64,000 bases of DNA from PALSA-693 sp963834725 (GTDB taxonomy: Bacteria; Actinomycetota; Acidimicrobiia; Acidimicrobiales; Palsa-688): positions 2,604,001-2,668,000 of the forward strand of contig CAWICN010000001.1 in assembly GCA_963834725.1 (NCBI GenBank). The letters are read 5' to 3'. Shown piece after piece: positions 16,693 to 26,486 of this stretch. The translations under genes were made by a program, and so were the position numbers. Each line of letters opens with the position of its first letter. The first letter of the stretch is position 1. The notes beneath the pieces are model-generated. The model had not been told where the DNA came from, ran no database searches, and worked only from the letters and a program-made list of their open reading frames with translations.

Positions 16693-17304
16693 TCAGATAG
16701 GGGCCGGCTCGCTGACACTGGTCGTCCTCTCGACAACCGCATCGATGAAACCGTACTCCTTGGCCTCCTCGGCGCTGAACCAGCGGTCGCGATCGGAGTC
16801 AGCCTCGACCCGCTCAATGGGCTGGAGAGTATGGAAGGCAATGCACTCCGCCAATATGCGCTTCAAGTAGACGATCTGCTCGGCCTGGATGGCGATGTCA
16901 ACCGCCACCCCCTGCATCTGGCCTAACGGCTGGTGCATCAGGATCCTGGAGTGGGGCAGGGCGAAACGCTTACCCCGCGTACCCGCACACAACAGGAGCT
17001 GGGCCATCGACGCCGCCAGACCCATGCAGGTCGTAGCGACGTCGCAGGGGACTGTCTGCATGGTGTCGTAGATGGCCAGACCGGCGTCGATCGATCCGCC
17101 GGGAGAGTTGATGTAGAGGCAGACGTCCTTGGCGGCATCTTCGGCTGCGAGGAGGAGTAGTTGAGCGCAGATCAGGTTGGCGCTGGCGTCATCTATCTGG
17201 GTGCCGATAAAGATGATCCGGTCCTCGAGCAGACGGCTGTAGGTGTCGGCGGCCCGGTCGAGTGACCCAGTCTGGCCGACCACGCACGGAAACAAGTCAG
17301 ACAT
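16693..17304 (-). CDS. clpP: ATP-dependent Clp protease proteolytic subunit-like (ClpP)
   Basis: A 203-residue serine peptidase of the ClpP fold that forms a barrel with a Clp ATPase. The catalytic Ser is in CMGLAASMAQ (about residue 99), His in RILMHQPLGQ (about 124), and Asp in the VEADSDRDRWF region (about 169). INSPGGSIDAGLAIYD is the oxyanion and substrate strand. The ATG at 17304 is chosen as the family-like start (MSDLFPCVV); a 15-residue longer frame looks spurious. No clpX or second clpP adjoins, unlike the usual housekeeping clpP1P2 locus, so this is probably an extra, stress-linked paralogue near hsp20. Confidence 0.9.
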   Translation of the reverse strand: MSDLFPCVVGQTGSLDRAADTYSRLLEDRIIFIGTQIDDASANLICAQLLLLAAEDAAKDVCLYINSPGGSIDAGLAIYDTMQTVPCDVATTCMGLAASMAQLLLCAGTRGKRFALPHSRILMHQPLGQMQGVAVDIAIQAEQIVYLKRILAECIAFHTLQPIERVEADSDRDRWFSAEEAKEYGFIDAVVERTTSVSEPAPI

Positions 17305-18124
17305 GTGGCTCGACGGTACCCGTTTCCCAGGTCGAGGGTGAGGAGCCACCTCAGGATCGGGGTGTTTTACCGAGTCCGCAACCCAAGAGGCAACCGGATG
17401 GCGGTCAGTGTTCGGCCGATCGTAACGTCCACCGCACCCTGATTTGAGTTTCGCTCAAGGCCGGGGTGAACTGTGGGGTGCCAGATCAGGGTCGGATCGT
17501 AGACCAAGGCGTTTTGCTTGCACGATCAACTTCCCGCCGGGAAGGTGACGGGCGCTGGACGGTGGACGGTTGGCAACACCGGCGACGAGAAGTCCGCGAT
17601 CGGCCGGCGATGCCGGCATCTTCGAGCCGACCTGGGCGGCGGATCGATCGACGCAGATGGATGCCTCGTGCACCCATCGCATCAGGCCAAGTACGGCGTC
17701 CACACCGGCCGGATGGTTCGCGGTCCGCAAGGTGTATTCGTCAGGATCCCCGGTTTGGAGGTTATGGAGAAGGCGATCATGACCGTGGCGGCGCTTCGCC
17801 GCGGCGCCGTCACTGAGCGCGAGTCGACGCTGTAGGTCTCGTAGGACTGCTCGGCGTAGCGTGCTGTTCGCCTGGCCGATCCGGATCAAGTTGCCTGAGT
17901 ATGAACAAGCGTCCCGCAGTGTCACCTGGGATCGCCGCAACGTTTGGACCGCATCGTCGGGTGCGAAGCGACGTTCCGTACTTGCCGAGTGGCGGTGGGG
18001 TTGGCGACTCAAGCCCGTGCAGATGACGGTCCCCGTAACTCCAGGACTCTCGACGGGCGTCCCATAACCCGGCCCATAATCGCGGAGGCTGGGTCGCCCC
18101 TACCGCCGGCTTGGAGACGGTTAT
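17305..18124. other. No confident gene
   Basis: Roughly 820 bases upstream of clpP and downstream of the next minus-strand gene. One minus-strand frame (18012-17455, 185 residues) is open but rich in Ser, Arg and His, with no motif I know. It may be an antisense or decayed frame. Promoter elements for clpP would lie at the left end but are not obvious. Confidence 0.35.
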
Positions 18125-19003
18125 TCACCATGGAGGAATAGGCGTAGGGACTGACCGGCGCGACAGGCCGGGCGGCGTCTCGTGGCGGTCCAGGTACCTG
18201 GCCCGCCGGCAGGTACGGCATTCCGCGAATCGTACGCGACGACGTTCACGGGTGGTGAAGACCATCTCCGCACCGCAGTCCGCGCATGCCACCCCGGCCC
18301 CTGCCGGACTGACCAGCTTGTCGACCCGGCGGCCCTCGAGCCCGAAACGGGCGGCCAGGTCCGGCACCTTGATATCGCTGCCCCAGAAGAGGGCATCGAG
18401 CTCGGCCTGCGCCTCGGCGCTGAGCTGGTTGCGGTAGACCGCCGAGCCGGTCTCAGCGCCGGCCAGCTCGGCCCGGTTCAGCTCCAGGACCCCGGCGAGG
18501 GCGTCGAGCTCGGAAGCGTCAGGGATCCGAATACCGGCCTCCCAGGCCTGAACCCAACCCTGGACGACGCCGCACGTCTCGGCGACGGTCCATTGGCTGA
18601 GCATCAACTCGATCCGCCGGTCCAGGACCAGGCGGGCCAGACCGCTACGGTTGCGCAACCGAGTAAACGGCCGGCCGTGGATGACCGGGTCTCCGCGTTC
18701 GTCGAAGCCGTCCCACCACTGGTTTTCCATCTGGCGGGCCGCGGTGGCCAGGAGATCGACGATCCACTCCCGCGCCTCGCCCGCCGCGGGCAGCCTCGAG
18801 CGCATCGGGGTGGCGTGGCTCAGGGCGTGCCCGGCGGCGTCGTCAGGGCCGACCAGGTCGTCGAGCACGAAAGTGAGAAGGTCACGCCGGCGGTGGTCGG
18901 CGCCGCCATCGGGCGACGTGACTAGGGCGACCAGCTCGTCGAAGACGTCTATGGCCTCTTCGCTGATCCCCCACAGCCGGCGCCGCCGGTAGCTCCTCAC
19001 CAC
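18125..19003 (-). CDS. Unknown protein with helix-turn-helix-like segments and zinc ribbon
   Basis: A 292-residue protein I cannot name. The N-terminal half is helical and acidic (ISEEAIDVFDELVALVTSPDG). The middle holds SQWTVAETCGVVQGWVQAWE and a following LDALAGVLELNRAEL, which together resemble an XRE-like fold. A second helix-turn-helix-like piece (VPDLAARFGLEGRRVDKLVS) precedes a C-terminal zinc ribbon (CADCGAEMVF, then CRTCRRARYLDRHE). The GTG at 19003 is chosen where arginine-rich coding sequence begins, after GGCAGGG; the longer frame upstream looks non-coding. It is divergent from the 573-residue gene at 19189 across 185 bases, hinting at a regulator for that gene. Confidence 0.55.
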   Translation of the reverse strand: MVRSYRRRRLWGISEEAIDVFDELVALVTSPDGGADHRRRDLLTFVLDDLVGPDDAAGHALSHATPMRSRLPAAGEAREWIVDLLATAARQMENQWWDGFDERGDPVIHGRPFTRLRNRSGLARLVLDRRIELMLSQWTVAETCGVVQGWVQAWEAGIRIPDASELDALAGVLELNRAELAGAETGSAVYRNQLSAEAQAELDALFWGSDIKVPDLAARFGLEGRRVDKLVSPAGAGVACADCGAEMVFTTRERRRVRFAECRTCRRARYLDRHETPPGLSRRSVPTPIPPW

Positions 19004-19188
19004 CCTCGCACCCTGCCACAACCCCGGGGTAGGGTTGCCAGCGTCTCGCCAAGACGCTGTCAGGCCGATCCGACTCGACCTCGATCTGCTGCCTTGAGCC
19101 GGCTGTTCTCCGAGGAGCCCGACCGTAACCCGATCGCCGAAAGGGGCAAGCGAGTGATAGTCGTTCGGCAAGTAGAGCAGATCCTGGG

Positions 19189-20910
19189 ATGAGTCGACGT
19201 AGGAGCCCGGCCGGGGTGGCTCTTGGACCGTTCCTTGGTGCGGTCGAGGCACGCCTGGGAGAGATGACCGTGGCGCAGTTGAGGAGGGCGGTGCTGGTCT
19301 GGGCTCGGCAGGTGGACCCGGCCGATCGTCAGTCGTTCTTGGAGTGCATGGGCGCCACGGTTGAGGCTCCTAGAGATCGATCCGCGCGGCTACTGGAGCG
19401 GATGGATTTGCTGGAGGAAGAGTCGGCCGCCACGGGGGAGCCGGATTGGTCCGAGGCTGACGAGTGGCGAGACCGCTACGGTTGGAGTCCCGACGAGGAG
19501 GAGTTTCTCGAGCCCGATTGGGCCGGGACGTTCCGCGATCTGGTCCGCGAGTCGGGAGCGGTTTTCCTCAGCGGCAGCGTTGAGGTCGCCGCCGAGGCGT
19601 ACGGGCGCCTGTTCCGGATTGCCGAGAGTGTCTCGGAGATGGGTTGGGGCTTGGCGAGCGACCCTGGGGAGGTCGAAGCACTTGCCGAGGGAGCTGTCCG
19701 CTTCCTGCGAGCAGTAGGTGATCTGTACCGCTTCCCGGAGCGCCCCGCCCGGCTGGGCGAGGCAGTCGATCTGGTTGGCAGCGCGCTGATGGCCGCCGAC
19801 TCGTTGTCGTTCGCAGAGATCGAGGCGGCCGGCGAGACCCCGGTCGAGGACCGCGACGCACTGTTCGCGGACTGGGAGGCGGCGCTGGCTCCACTGGCCG
19901 GCCGGCGAGACGTTCGAGCTGAGTTGGCCCATCGCCTCTACATCGAGGTGGTCGCTGCCGCGCGCGGCCCCGAAGGCGTTGGCGAGCTTGCCCGGGCCGG
20001 CGGTCCCCGGGCTGGCCAGCTCTTCGTCGCCTGGTCGGACCTCGCTCTCCGGTCCGGAGATCTCACCGAAGCCGCCGTCGCCGCCCGGGAGGGCGTTGCG
20101 TCTCTGAAGCCGGGATGGCAGCGAGCGGCGCTGGCTGACCGCCTCGCCGTCCTGGCCAACAACGCCGGAGACTTAGCCGAGGCCGCGGCAGCGCGGGTGC
20201 AGGCATGGCTGTCGGCACCATCGCTGGGCCGGTTGCTGTCTGCGGTCGACGCTGGTCGCCGTGCCGGTACCGAGACCCAAACACTCTTAGCCATGCTGCC
20301 GAGCCGAGCAGGCAATCTCGAGCCTGGCGCCCGGGCGGTCATGCGAATCCTGACTGGCCGGATCGACAAGATTGCCGGGACCAAGCCCGCACAGCGCCGC
20401 CAGGATCTCGGCGGTCGGTTCGGAACCTGGGAGCAGATCGCCGCCCCGGCGCTTCTAATCGCAGGAAGCGATGCGACACGCAGCGATCGGTTCGGAGGCA
20501 CCATCCTCGAGGACCTGATCGGGTCGGCTGAGGATGCGCTGTGGTCCCCATTTTCCAGGAGTTCGTTGGACTGGGACGACTATGAGGTTCTGTCTGGCCA
20601 GAACCACGACTTGGAACTCGGCCATCTCCTTTTCGAAGCCCTGGATCGGCTGAAGTTGACGAAGCAGAAGCGCCATCAGCTGGGACGAAGGGTCGTGGAC
20701 GAGTACGTTGCCGATATCGTCGGCAACAAGATCCGGCACGCCTACAAGCGCGCAGCCGACCTCGCCATCGCCCAGGCCGAGGCCATAGCCATCACAGACG
20801 GCGACGTCGCAGGCCAGAAGATCGCCGACGGCGCCGCCGTCCGCTACCCGCGACACGTCGCGTATCGGCGGGAAGTAGACGCAGCCCGTCACCGCTCTCC
20901 ACTTGTCTAG
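19189..20910 (+). CDS. Unknown 573-residue helical-repeat protein
   Basis: A large acidic cytoplasmic protein with no membrane segment. Residues about 100-400 are Ala/Leu/Glu-rich antiparallel helices (VAAEAYGRLFRIAESVSEMG, LAVLANNAGDLAEAAAARVQ), suggesting TPR-like or HEAT-like repeats. An acidic N-terminal region (EEESAATGEPDWSEADEW) and a C-terminus ending YPRHVAYRREVDAARHRSPL flank them. I recognise no named family or catalytic motif. It is divergent from the zinc-ribbon protein gene. The ATG at 19189 is used; ATG 19264 (MTVAQLRRAV) is a possible alternative start. Confidence 0.6.
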   Translation: MSRRRSPAGVALGPFLGAVEARLGEMTVAQLRRAVLVWARQVDPADRQSFLECMGATVEAPRDRSARLLERMDLLEEESAATGEPDWSEADEWRDRYGWSPDEEEFLEPDWAGTFRDLVRESGAVFLSGSVEVAAEAYGRLFRIAESVSEMGWGLASDPGEVEALAEGAVRFLRAVGDLYRFPERPARLGEAVDLVGSALMAADSLSFAEIEAAGETPVEDRDALFADWEAALAPLAGRRDVRAELAHRLYIEVVAAARGPEGVGELARAGGPRAGQLFVAWSDLALRSGDLTEAAVAAREGVASLKPGWQRAALADRLAVLANNAGDLAEAAAARVQAWLSAPSLGRLLSAVDAGRRAGTETQTLLAMLPSRAGNLEPGARAVMRILTGRIDKIAGTKPAQRRQDLGGRFGTWEQIAAPALLIAGSDATRSDRFGGTILEDLIGSAEDALWSPFSRSSLDWDDYEVLSGQNHDLELGHLLFEALDRLKLTKQKRHQLGRRVVDEYVADIVGNKIRHAYKRAADLAIAQAEAIAITDGDVAGQKIADGAAVRYPRHVAYRREVDAARHRSPLV

Positions 20911-21351
20911 AGGCACACATCAGACGTTGCGTAGACGACCAACGGAATGCGCCCATAATCCCGACCGCACGCATCCCCGATCAGCGCTGGCCAACCGTCC
21001 CATACCGCCGGCCTGGACGCTTACCTCCGACCGAAAGTGGCCCGGACCCTATCTGTCGAGGACAGTCTAGGAAGAGTCAGCCACGACGAGAAGCGTGAAG
21101 GTCGAGAAGACCAGTTCTGCGAAGGGTTTAATCGGACAGGACTTCCCAGATCGAGTGAATTGGCATGGGCTCACGTCGGGCCGCAACTTTACACCTGCAA
21201 CTCAGGTTGGTCAGTACGAGTTCGACGCCTCTTGTCGAACAGCAAAACAGCCAGCATCGTGATCTTGACGGCAGGATCGTTGGGCGCGTAATAGGCGCCT
21301 CAGGCGGCGGGTAAGCCGATCAGCTGCTGTCGGTGACCGTCGTCACCCGGG
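20911..21351. other. No gene recognised
   Basis: 440 bases between the convergent 3' ends of the 573-residue gene and the acyl-CoA ligase. No coding motif or clear terminator hairpin was found. Confidence 0.4.
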
Positions 21352-22893
21352 TCACTGCGGCCTCGCCAGCCGCTCGCGCAGCTCGCGCTTTAAGACCTTG
21401 CCGCTCACGTTCTTGGGTATCTCGTCCACGAAGACCACCTGCTTCGGCGTCTTGAAGCCGGCCAGCCGTTCGCGGCAGGCCCGGATCACCTGCTGCTCGT
21501 CGATGGTGGCCCCTTCGCGCCGGGTCAACACGGCCGTGACCCGCTCGCCCCAGGTCGTGTCGGGCAGGCCGATGACGGCGGCCTCCGAGACACCGGGGAC
21601 GGCGTAGAGCACTTCTTCGACCTCGCGGGAGTACACGTTCTCCCCGCCGGTGATGATCATGTCCTTCTTGCGGTCGACGATGTAGAAATAGCCCTCCTCG
21701 TCGCGCTTGGCCATGTCCCCGGTGTGGAACCACCCCCCGCGGAAGGCCTCTTCGGTGGCCTCGGGCAGGTTCCAGTAGCCGGTGAGGACCTGCTCGCCGC
21801 GCACCACGATCTCGCCGACCTCCCCGGGCGGGAGCTCGTTCATGTCGTCGTCAACCACCCGAACCACGGCTAGGGGCATGGGCATCCCGCAGGCGGCCAG
21901 CAGATGCTCGTCGCCCCCGGTGGCACGGATGTGGGCGGCCTTGGGGTGCACCAAGACATTTCCAGCCAATTCGGTCATGCCGAAGCCGGAGTAGACCACC
22001 GGGCCGAAGCGGTCGAGGGCCTCCTTCAGCACGGCCACCGGCATAGCGGCGGCGCCATAGGCGATGCTACGGAGGCTGGAGAGGTCGTAGTCGTCGATCC
22101 TGGGGTGCTGGAGCAGGAACGTGAACATGGTCGGGGCCAGCGCCGTGGTGGTGATGGCGTGCCGCTCGATGGCCTGCATGAACGCTTCGGCCTCATAGGC
22201 CTTCATGAGCACGACCACGGCGCCCATCAGGTGGTTCATCGGGATCGAGTAGCCGGCGACGTGGCAGACGGGGAAGGGCATGAGGTAGCGGTCGTCGGGC
22301 GAGGGGTCGTAGGAGGCGATCGAGTTGAGGACTGACATGAAGAGGTTGCGGTGGCTGAGCATGGCCCCTTTGGGCCGCCCGGTGGTGCCGCTGGTATAGA
22401 TCTGCCATGCGATGTCGTCCTCACCAGGACGGGGGTTGGGCGGCTCAGGGCGCGCCGCGGCGATCAGGTCCTCGTAGTCGACGGCCCCGGCGACCCCACC
22501 GGGCGCGCTCCCGATCACGACGAGGTGCTCGACGAGCGGGATCTCGGCCCGCACGTCGAGTAGTGGCTGCAGATAATCGCGCTCCACGATCAGCACGGTG
22601 GCGCCAGAGTCGTTGATGATCCACGCCAGCTCACGGGGGTGGAGCCGATAGTTCAGGAATACCAGCGCCATGCCGGCCCTGGGTACGCCGTAGTAGGCGT
22701 CGATGTACTCGGGGCAGTTCTCGGCCACGATGGCGATGTGGGCCCCGGGAGTGGCGAGATCGGCCAGGGCGGTGGCCAGTCGCAACGAACGATCGTGAAG
22801 GTCGGCAAAGGACAAGCACCGGTCGGCGAAGATCAACGCCGGGCGGTCCGGTGCCCTCAGCGTGTTCAACTCGAGGATGTCGTCGAGCAGCAT
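21352..22893 (-). CDS. Acyl-CoA synthetase (AMP-forming, ANL superfamily)
   Basis: A 513-residue enzyme that activates a carboxylic acid with ATP and joins it to CoA. The P-loop-like motif YTSGTTGRPKGAM (about 172-184) is intact. The YSGFGMTE substrate/adenylate motif, GGWFHTGD with the adenylate-binding Asp, the hinge DRKKDMIITGGENV, and the catalytic Lys region IPKNVSGKVLKREL near the end are all present. AAGGAGG stands before ATG 22893. Length and motifs fit medium/long-chain FadD-like ligases; chain length cannot be told. No beta-oxidation genes adjoin. A flavin monooxygenase remnant lies upstream. Confidence 0.92.
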   Translation of the reverse strand: MLLDDILELNTLRAPDRPALIFADRCLSFADLHDRSLRLATALADLATPGAHIAIVAENCPEYIDAYYGVPRAGMALVFLNYRLHPRELAWIINDSGATVLIVERDYLQPLLDVRAEIPLVEHLVVIGSAPGGVAGAVDYEDLIAAARPEPPNPRPGEDDIAWQIYTSGTTGRPKGAMLSHRNLFMSVLNSIASYDPSPDDRYLMPFPVCHVAGYSIPMNHLMGAVVVLMKAYEAEAFMQAIERHAITTTALAPTMFTFLLQHPRIDDYDLSSLRSIAYGAAAMPVAVLKEALDRFGPVVYSGFGMTELAGNVLVHPKAAHIRATGGDEHLLAACGMPMPLAVVRVVDDDMNELPPGEVGEIVVRGEQVLTGYWNLPEATEEAFRGGWFHTGDMAKRDEEGYFYIVDRKKDMIITGGENVYSREVEEVLYAVPGVSEAAVIGLPDTTWGERVTAVLTRREGATIDEQQVIRACRERLAGFKTPKQVVFVDEIPKNVSGKVLKRELRERLARPQ

Positions 22894-23148
22894 GTCCCCT
22901 CCTTGTCACCGGGCAGACAGGGATGCGGCAGCCCTGCCGCTCGCCGCCGGCGTTTGGCGCACAATAGTGCGCCAAGAGACCGACGGGAGCCGGCCGGGGG
23001 TTGGCCGTGTCAGGCGCCGTCCGGGCCGCGACGGGCCGCCAGGCGAAGCACGGCGCGGCCAACCCCGCCGTGGTCTGGCCTTCCCGACGGGGGCGTTACC
23101 CGATTAGAGGTCCGGCTCGCACAACGCCTTCCTGTCGCTGATCGTCTT

Positions 23149-23348
23149 TCACCGGCCGCCCGGATAGCGGTCGGGATGCTGCCATAGCTTGGTTCGGGCC
23201 AGGATGGGTGACACGCCCTCCCCGAACCGGAAGGCCTCTTCCAGATGGGGTTATCCCGACAGGATGACCTGATCGATCCCCAGCTGGTGGTACTCCAGGA
23301 TGGGCTCAGCCACTTCTTCGTGACTGCCGACCAGAGCGGTGCCCGCGC
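23149..23348 (-). pseudogene. Luciferase-like (LLM) monooxygenase, C-terminal remnant
   Basis: A minus-strand frame gives TALVGSHEEVAEPILEYHQL, then GIDQVILSG, a TAA, then PHLEEAFRFGEGVSPIL. The pattern is the end of SsuD-type FMN/F420 monooxygenases, where the stop codon position is normally Tyr in G-Y-P-H-L-E-E, a one-base TAC-to-TAA change. The N-terminal barrel is missing. The region from 23349 to 23701 shows nothing else recognisable. Confidence 0.6.
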
Positions 23349-23701
23349 CCGGCGCTGGCCACGATGCCGAATCACGCTCCGCTGCGGGAGATACAACATC
23401 ACAGAGGGCAGCGTCAGAACCACGATGCTGCGCCGGAAGGCCGGGGCGGATGAAAGGCGTAGTTGCTCCTCCAGTTGGCATCCGACCTGGGCTGAAGTCA
23501 CCCTGGAGCCCCACAACGCTGGCGACCGGCCGGGCGAGTCAGCTGCTCCGCCACGGATGATCGAACAAACGTCCCCTAACGTCGGACGCACCTGAAGGCC
23601 AGATGTATCACTGATCGCCGGGTCCCGGCCGTTATTCGTGCCGCCGGCGGACCCCTGGGGCTGCCAGCGGGGCGGTGTTTCGCGTGGGATGCTGTGAGTG
23701 G

Positions 23702-24157
23702 TCACGATGTCTGCGAGATGAACTGCTGGATGATTTCCTCCGCGGTCGTTCTCTCCGAATACGAGTAAGGGATCACGCTACGCCAGAAAGCGGTAGCGCC
23801 CGGGTTGTACAGCTGCTGGCGCACCTGCCAATGGCCGGGTAATCTGGCAAAGACTTGGCCCGCCGCCTGCCGACCTATGCCGAGGCGCCGGTACTTACGC
23901 ATCACGAAGAACTCTGACATATCGTACGGCGGTATCTCGCGGACCAGAGCGAAGCCTGCCCAGTTGCCGTCCACCTGGAACAGGAACGGGTGGCGGCGGG
24001 GTTCGGTCCAGTAGCGATCCAGGTAGCGATACCCGTAGTCACCGTGAGGACCAACGTCACCGTGGTCGAATTCTGAGAAGTCATACCGGTACAGCTCGAT
24101 GAGCCGTCTCAGTACGGCTCGGTCGGCGTCGTTCGCCTCAAGAAGCGCGAAGGTCAT
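23702..24157 (-). CDS. GNAT-family N-acetyltransferase
   Basis: A 151-residue acetyl-CoA-dependent transferase. MTFALLEANDADRAVLRRLI opens the fold. The acceptor-side strand is WAGFALVREI. The acetyl-CoA pyrophosphate loop is RKYRRLGIGRQAAGQVF (about residues 90-106), matching R/Q-x-x-G-x-G/A. A late aromatic segment (ATAFWRSVIPY) is typical. The substrate is unknown. The ATG at 24157 begins the first strand, four codons inside the longest frame. It is divergent from selO. Confidence 0.85.
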   Translation of the reverse strand: MTFALLEANDADRAVLRRLIELYRYDFSEFDHGDVGPHGDYGYRYLDRYWTEPRRHPFLFQVDGNWAGFALVREIPPYDMSEFFVMRKYRRLGIGRQAAGQVFARLPGHWQVRQQLYNPGATAFWRSVIPYSYSERTTAEEIIQQFISQTS

Positions 24158-24410
24158 GCCCCATATCATTCACGTCACTCAACGCCAGAGGTATCACGGA
24201 TCGCCGGCCTGGTGACGCACTATCGAGGGCTGCGGGCGAAGGTGCTGCCTCTCGGTTGCGGACAACCCTCCGAGGGGGTGCCCCCTGCGAGGTAGCTGTT
24301 CCGGCAGACGAAGCACGAGCGGATGCTCGACGTGTCATTGAATGATCCCGCACCGGGCGAGGCGCGGCGGCTGCTCCGCCGGTCCCAGTGGGCCGCGTAT
24401 TCTGGATGGC

Positions 24411-25874
24411 GTGAGCGTCGCACCCCCACGGACCGTCATCCTTGGCGACCACTTCGCCCGCGAACTGACGGAGATGGCTCTGCCCTGGCAGGCGGAGGAG
24501 GTTCTCGACCCGCGACTGCTCGTGCTCAACGAGCCGCTGGCCACCGAGTTGGGCCTCGACCCCGCCTCCCTGCGGAGCTTCGATGGCCTGCGCCTGCTGG
24601 TCGGCAACCTCGTACCCAGCAGCGCCACTCCGGTGGCGCAGGCCTACGCCGGACACCAGTTCGGCCAGTTCGCCCCGCGTCTCGGCGACGGGCGCGCGCT
24701 CCTGCTCGGAGAGGTCGTCGACGCTGACGGCTGGCTTCGCGACGTCCACCTCAAGGGCTCGGGGCCCACGCCGTTCGCACGCGGCGGCGACGGCCTGGCC
24801 GCGGTCGGTCCGATGCTGCGCGAGTACGTCGTGAGTGAGGCGATGCACGCTCTCCGCATTCCCACGACCCGCTCCCTGGCCGTGGTGGCGACGGGGCGCT
24901 CGGTGCGCCGCGAGACCGTTTTGCCCGGAGCTGTGCTGACCCGGGTCGCGAGCAGCCATCTGCGGGTGGGCAGCTTCGAGTACGCCCGGGCCACGGGCAA
25001 TATCAACCTCCTGCGCCGCCTCGCCGACCACGCAATCTCCCGCCACTACCCTGGCGCCGCGGAGGCCGAGCACCGCTATCTCGCCCTGTTCGAGGCGGTG
25101 ATTTCCGCCCAGGCGTCGCTGGTAGCTCAGTGGATGCTCGTGGGGTTCGTCCACGGGGTCATGAACACCGACAACATGACGATCTCAGGCGAGACCATCG
25201 ACTACGGGCCGTGCGCTTTCATGGAGGCATTCGACCCGGCCACGGTCTACAGCTCGATCGACGCGGGCGGGCGCTACGCCTACGGCAATCAGCCGGTCGT
25301 GGTCGAGTGGAACCTCGCCCGGCTCGCCGAGGCCCTCCTGCCGCTATTGCACGACGACCAGGAGCAGGCGGTCGGCCTCGCGGTGGAGTCACTCGGCGCG
25401 TTCCGCCATCAGTACAGCGCCGCCTGGTCGGCCGGCATGCGGGCCAAGCTCGGGCTGTCCGACGGCCTCGACGATGAGGTGACGTTGCCGCTGGTGGACG
25501 AGCTGCTCACCTTGCTCCAGGCGAGCCAGGTCGATCACACCTCGTTCTACCGTGACCTCGGCGCGACCGCCCGTCGCGACGCCGGGCCCACGCCCGGCCT
25601 GTTCCTCGACGTCGCGGCGTTCGACGCCTGGGCGCAGCGCTGGCGTGCCCTGAGCCCGAACCCCGACCTGATGGACCGGGTCAACCCCGTCTACATCCCC
25701 CGCAACCACCTCGTCGAGCAGGCCCTCGCCGCCGCGACCGAGGGCGACCTGGATCCGCTCGAACAGCTCCTGGACGCGGTGGCCACCCCCTACCACGAGC
25801 GCCCTGGCCTGGAGCGCTACGCCGCCACCGCCCCGAAGGACTTCGGCACTTACCACACCTTCTGCGGGACCTGA
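24411..25874 (+). CDS. selO: SelO/YdiU pseudokinase-type protein AMPylator
   Basis: A 487-residue member of the SelO family, which adds AMP to Ser/Thr/Tyr of target proteins and is linked to redox homeostasis. Family blocks are NLVPSSATPVAQAYAGHQFG, then LGDGRALLLGE, then HLKGSGPTPFARGGDG. VHGVMNTDNMTISGETIDYG is the metal-binding/active-site segment, followed by VEWNLARLAEAL and NPVYIPRNHLVEQAL. It ends YHTFCGT, with a single near-terminal Cys at the place of the family's C-terminal Cys/Sec. The GTG at 24411 is chosen as the start of conserved sequence; the upstream extension is arginine-rich. Confidence 0.93.
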   Translation: MSVAPPRTVILGDHFARELTEMALPWQAEEVLDPRLLVLNEPLATELGLDPASLRSFDGLRLLVGNLVPSSATPVAQAYAGHQFGQFAPRLGDGRALLLGEVVDADGWLRDVHLKGSGPTPFARGGDGLAAVGPMLREYVVSEAMHALRIPTTRSLAVVATGRSVRRETVLPGAVLTRVASSHLRVGSFEYARATGNINLLRRLADHAISRHYPGAAEAEHRYLALFEAVISAQASLVAQWMLVGFVHGVMNTDNMTISGETIDYGPCAFMEAFDPATVYSSIDAGGRYAYGNQPVVVEWNLARLAEALLPLLHDDQEQAVGLAVESLGAFRHQYSAAWSAGMRAKLGLSDGLDDEVTLPLVDELLTLLQASQVDHTSFYRDLGATARRDAGPTPGLFLDVAAFDAWAQRWRALSPNPDLMDRVNPVYIPRNHLVEQALAAATEGDLDPLEQLLDAVATPYHERPGLERYAATAPKDFGTYHTFCGT

Positions 25875-25965
25875 TGTTGGGGTTCGGAGGAATGCCCAGG
25901 AGGGCGCTTGGATGCGCTGTCCCATTCGGGCGAGGCATACTCTCGGCGTGCGCACGCTGAGGAAA

Positions 25966-26486
25966 ATGATTGTTGAACTGCGAGTCCTAACAAGCGCGAG
26001 GCGGAACCGGACTGATGCCGTTCGCTGGTTGGTTCGCCGTCCTCTTTTGTTGCCATCGGCAGTTACGAGACCGCTCTGTTGCTCAGCTCTAAGGCCCAGA
26101 CTCGTCTCAAACTTCTGGCCCAGTTGAAGGCGGCCTCCCTTGTCGGTTGCCCCTTCTGACTGGACATCGGTTCTGCCGTGAGCAGAGCGTTGGGAATCAG
26201 CGATGAAGACCTCTCGGCGATCTCGAGGTATCGGGCGGCCGGCATCTTCGATGATCTCGAGGTACTGGTCATGGACTTGGCCGTGGCTATGACCTCCACG
26301 CCAGCGCATGTACCCGACGAGCTGCGGAGCGCCCTGGAGGGTCGCGTAGGTCGAGCGGCGTATGCCGAGATTACGGCTACCGTGGCATGGGAGAATCACC
26401 GGGCCCGGCTGAACCGGGCTCTTGGAGTTCGGGAAGCCGGGTTCTCCGACGGAGCATTCTGCGTGCTGCCAGAGCGGCCCAGCTGA
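25966..26486 (+). pseudogene. Carboxymuconolactone decarboxylase/AhpD-like protein with TGA at the CxxC motif
   Basis: The sequence reads RWLVRRPLLLP in one frame. One missing base near 26050 shifts it to YETALLLSSKAQTRLKLLAQ, then LKAASLVGCPF, a TGA at 26157-26159, then LDIGSAVSRALGISDEDLSA. It continues through VAWENHRARLNRALGV to 26486. In the CMD/AhpD-like fold the second Cys of C-x-x-C stands exactly at this TGA. Either a one-base change destroyed the redox motif, or, less likely, selenocysteine is encoded. The extra frameshift favours a pseudogene or sequence errors. The start is uncertain. Confidence 0.7.

Noticed and set aside
18125..20910. Calling the unknown divergent pair a defence system
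   Set aside because: No nuclease, NTPase, toxin or membrane-pore motif can be seen, so only a neutral description is justified.
24138..25154. Long minus-strand open frame opposite selO
   Set aside because: It is antisense to a clearly conserved SelO frame and has no motifs; its openness reflects high GC content.
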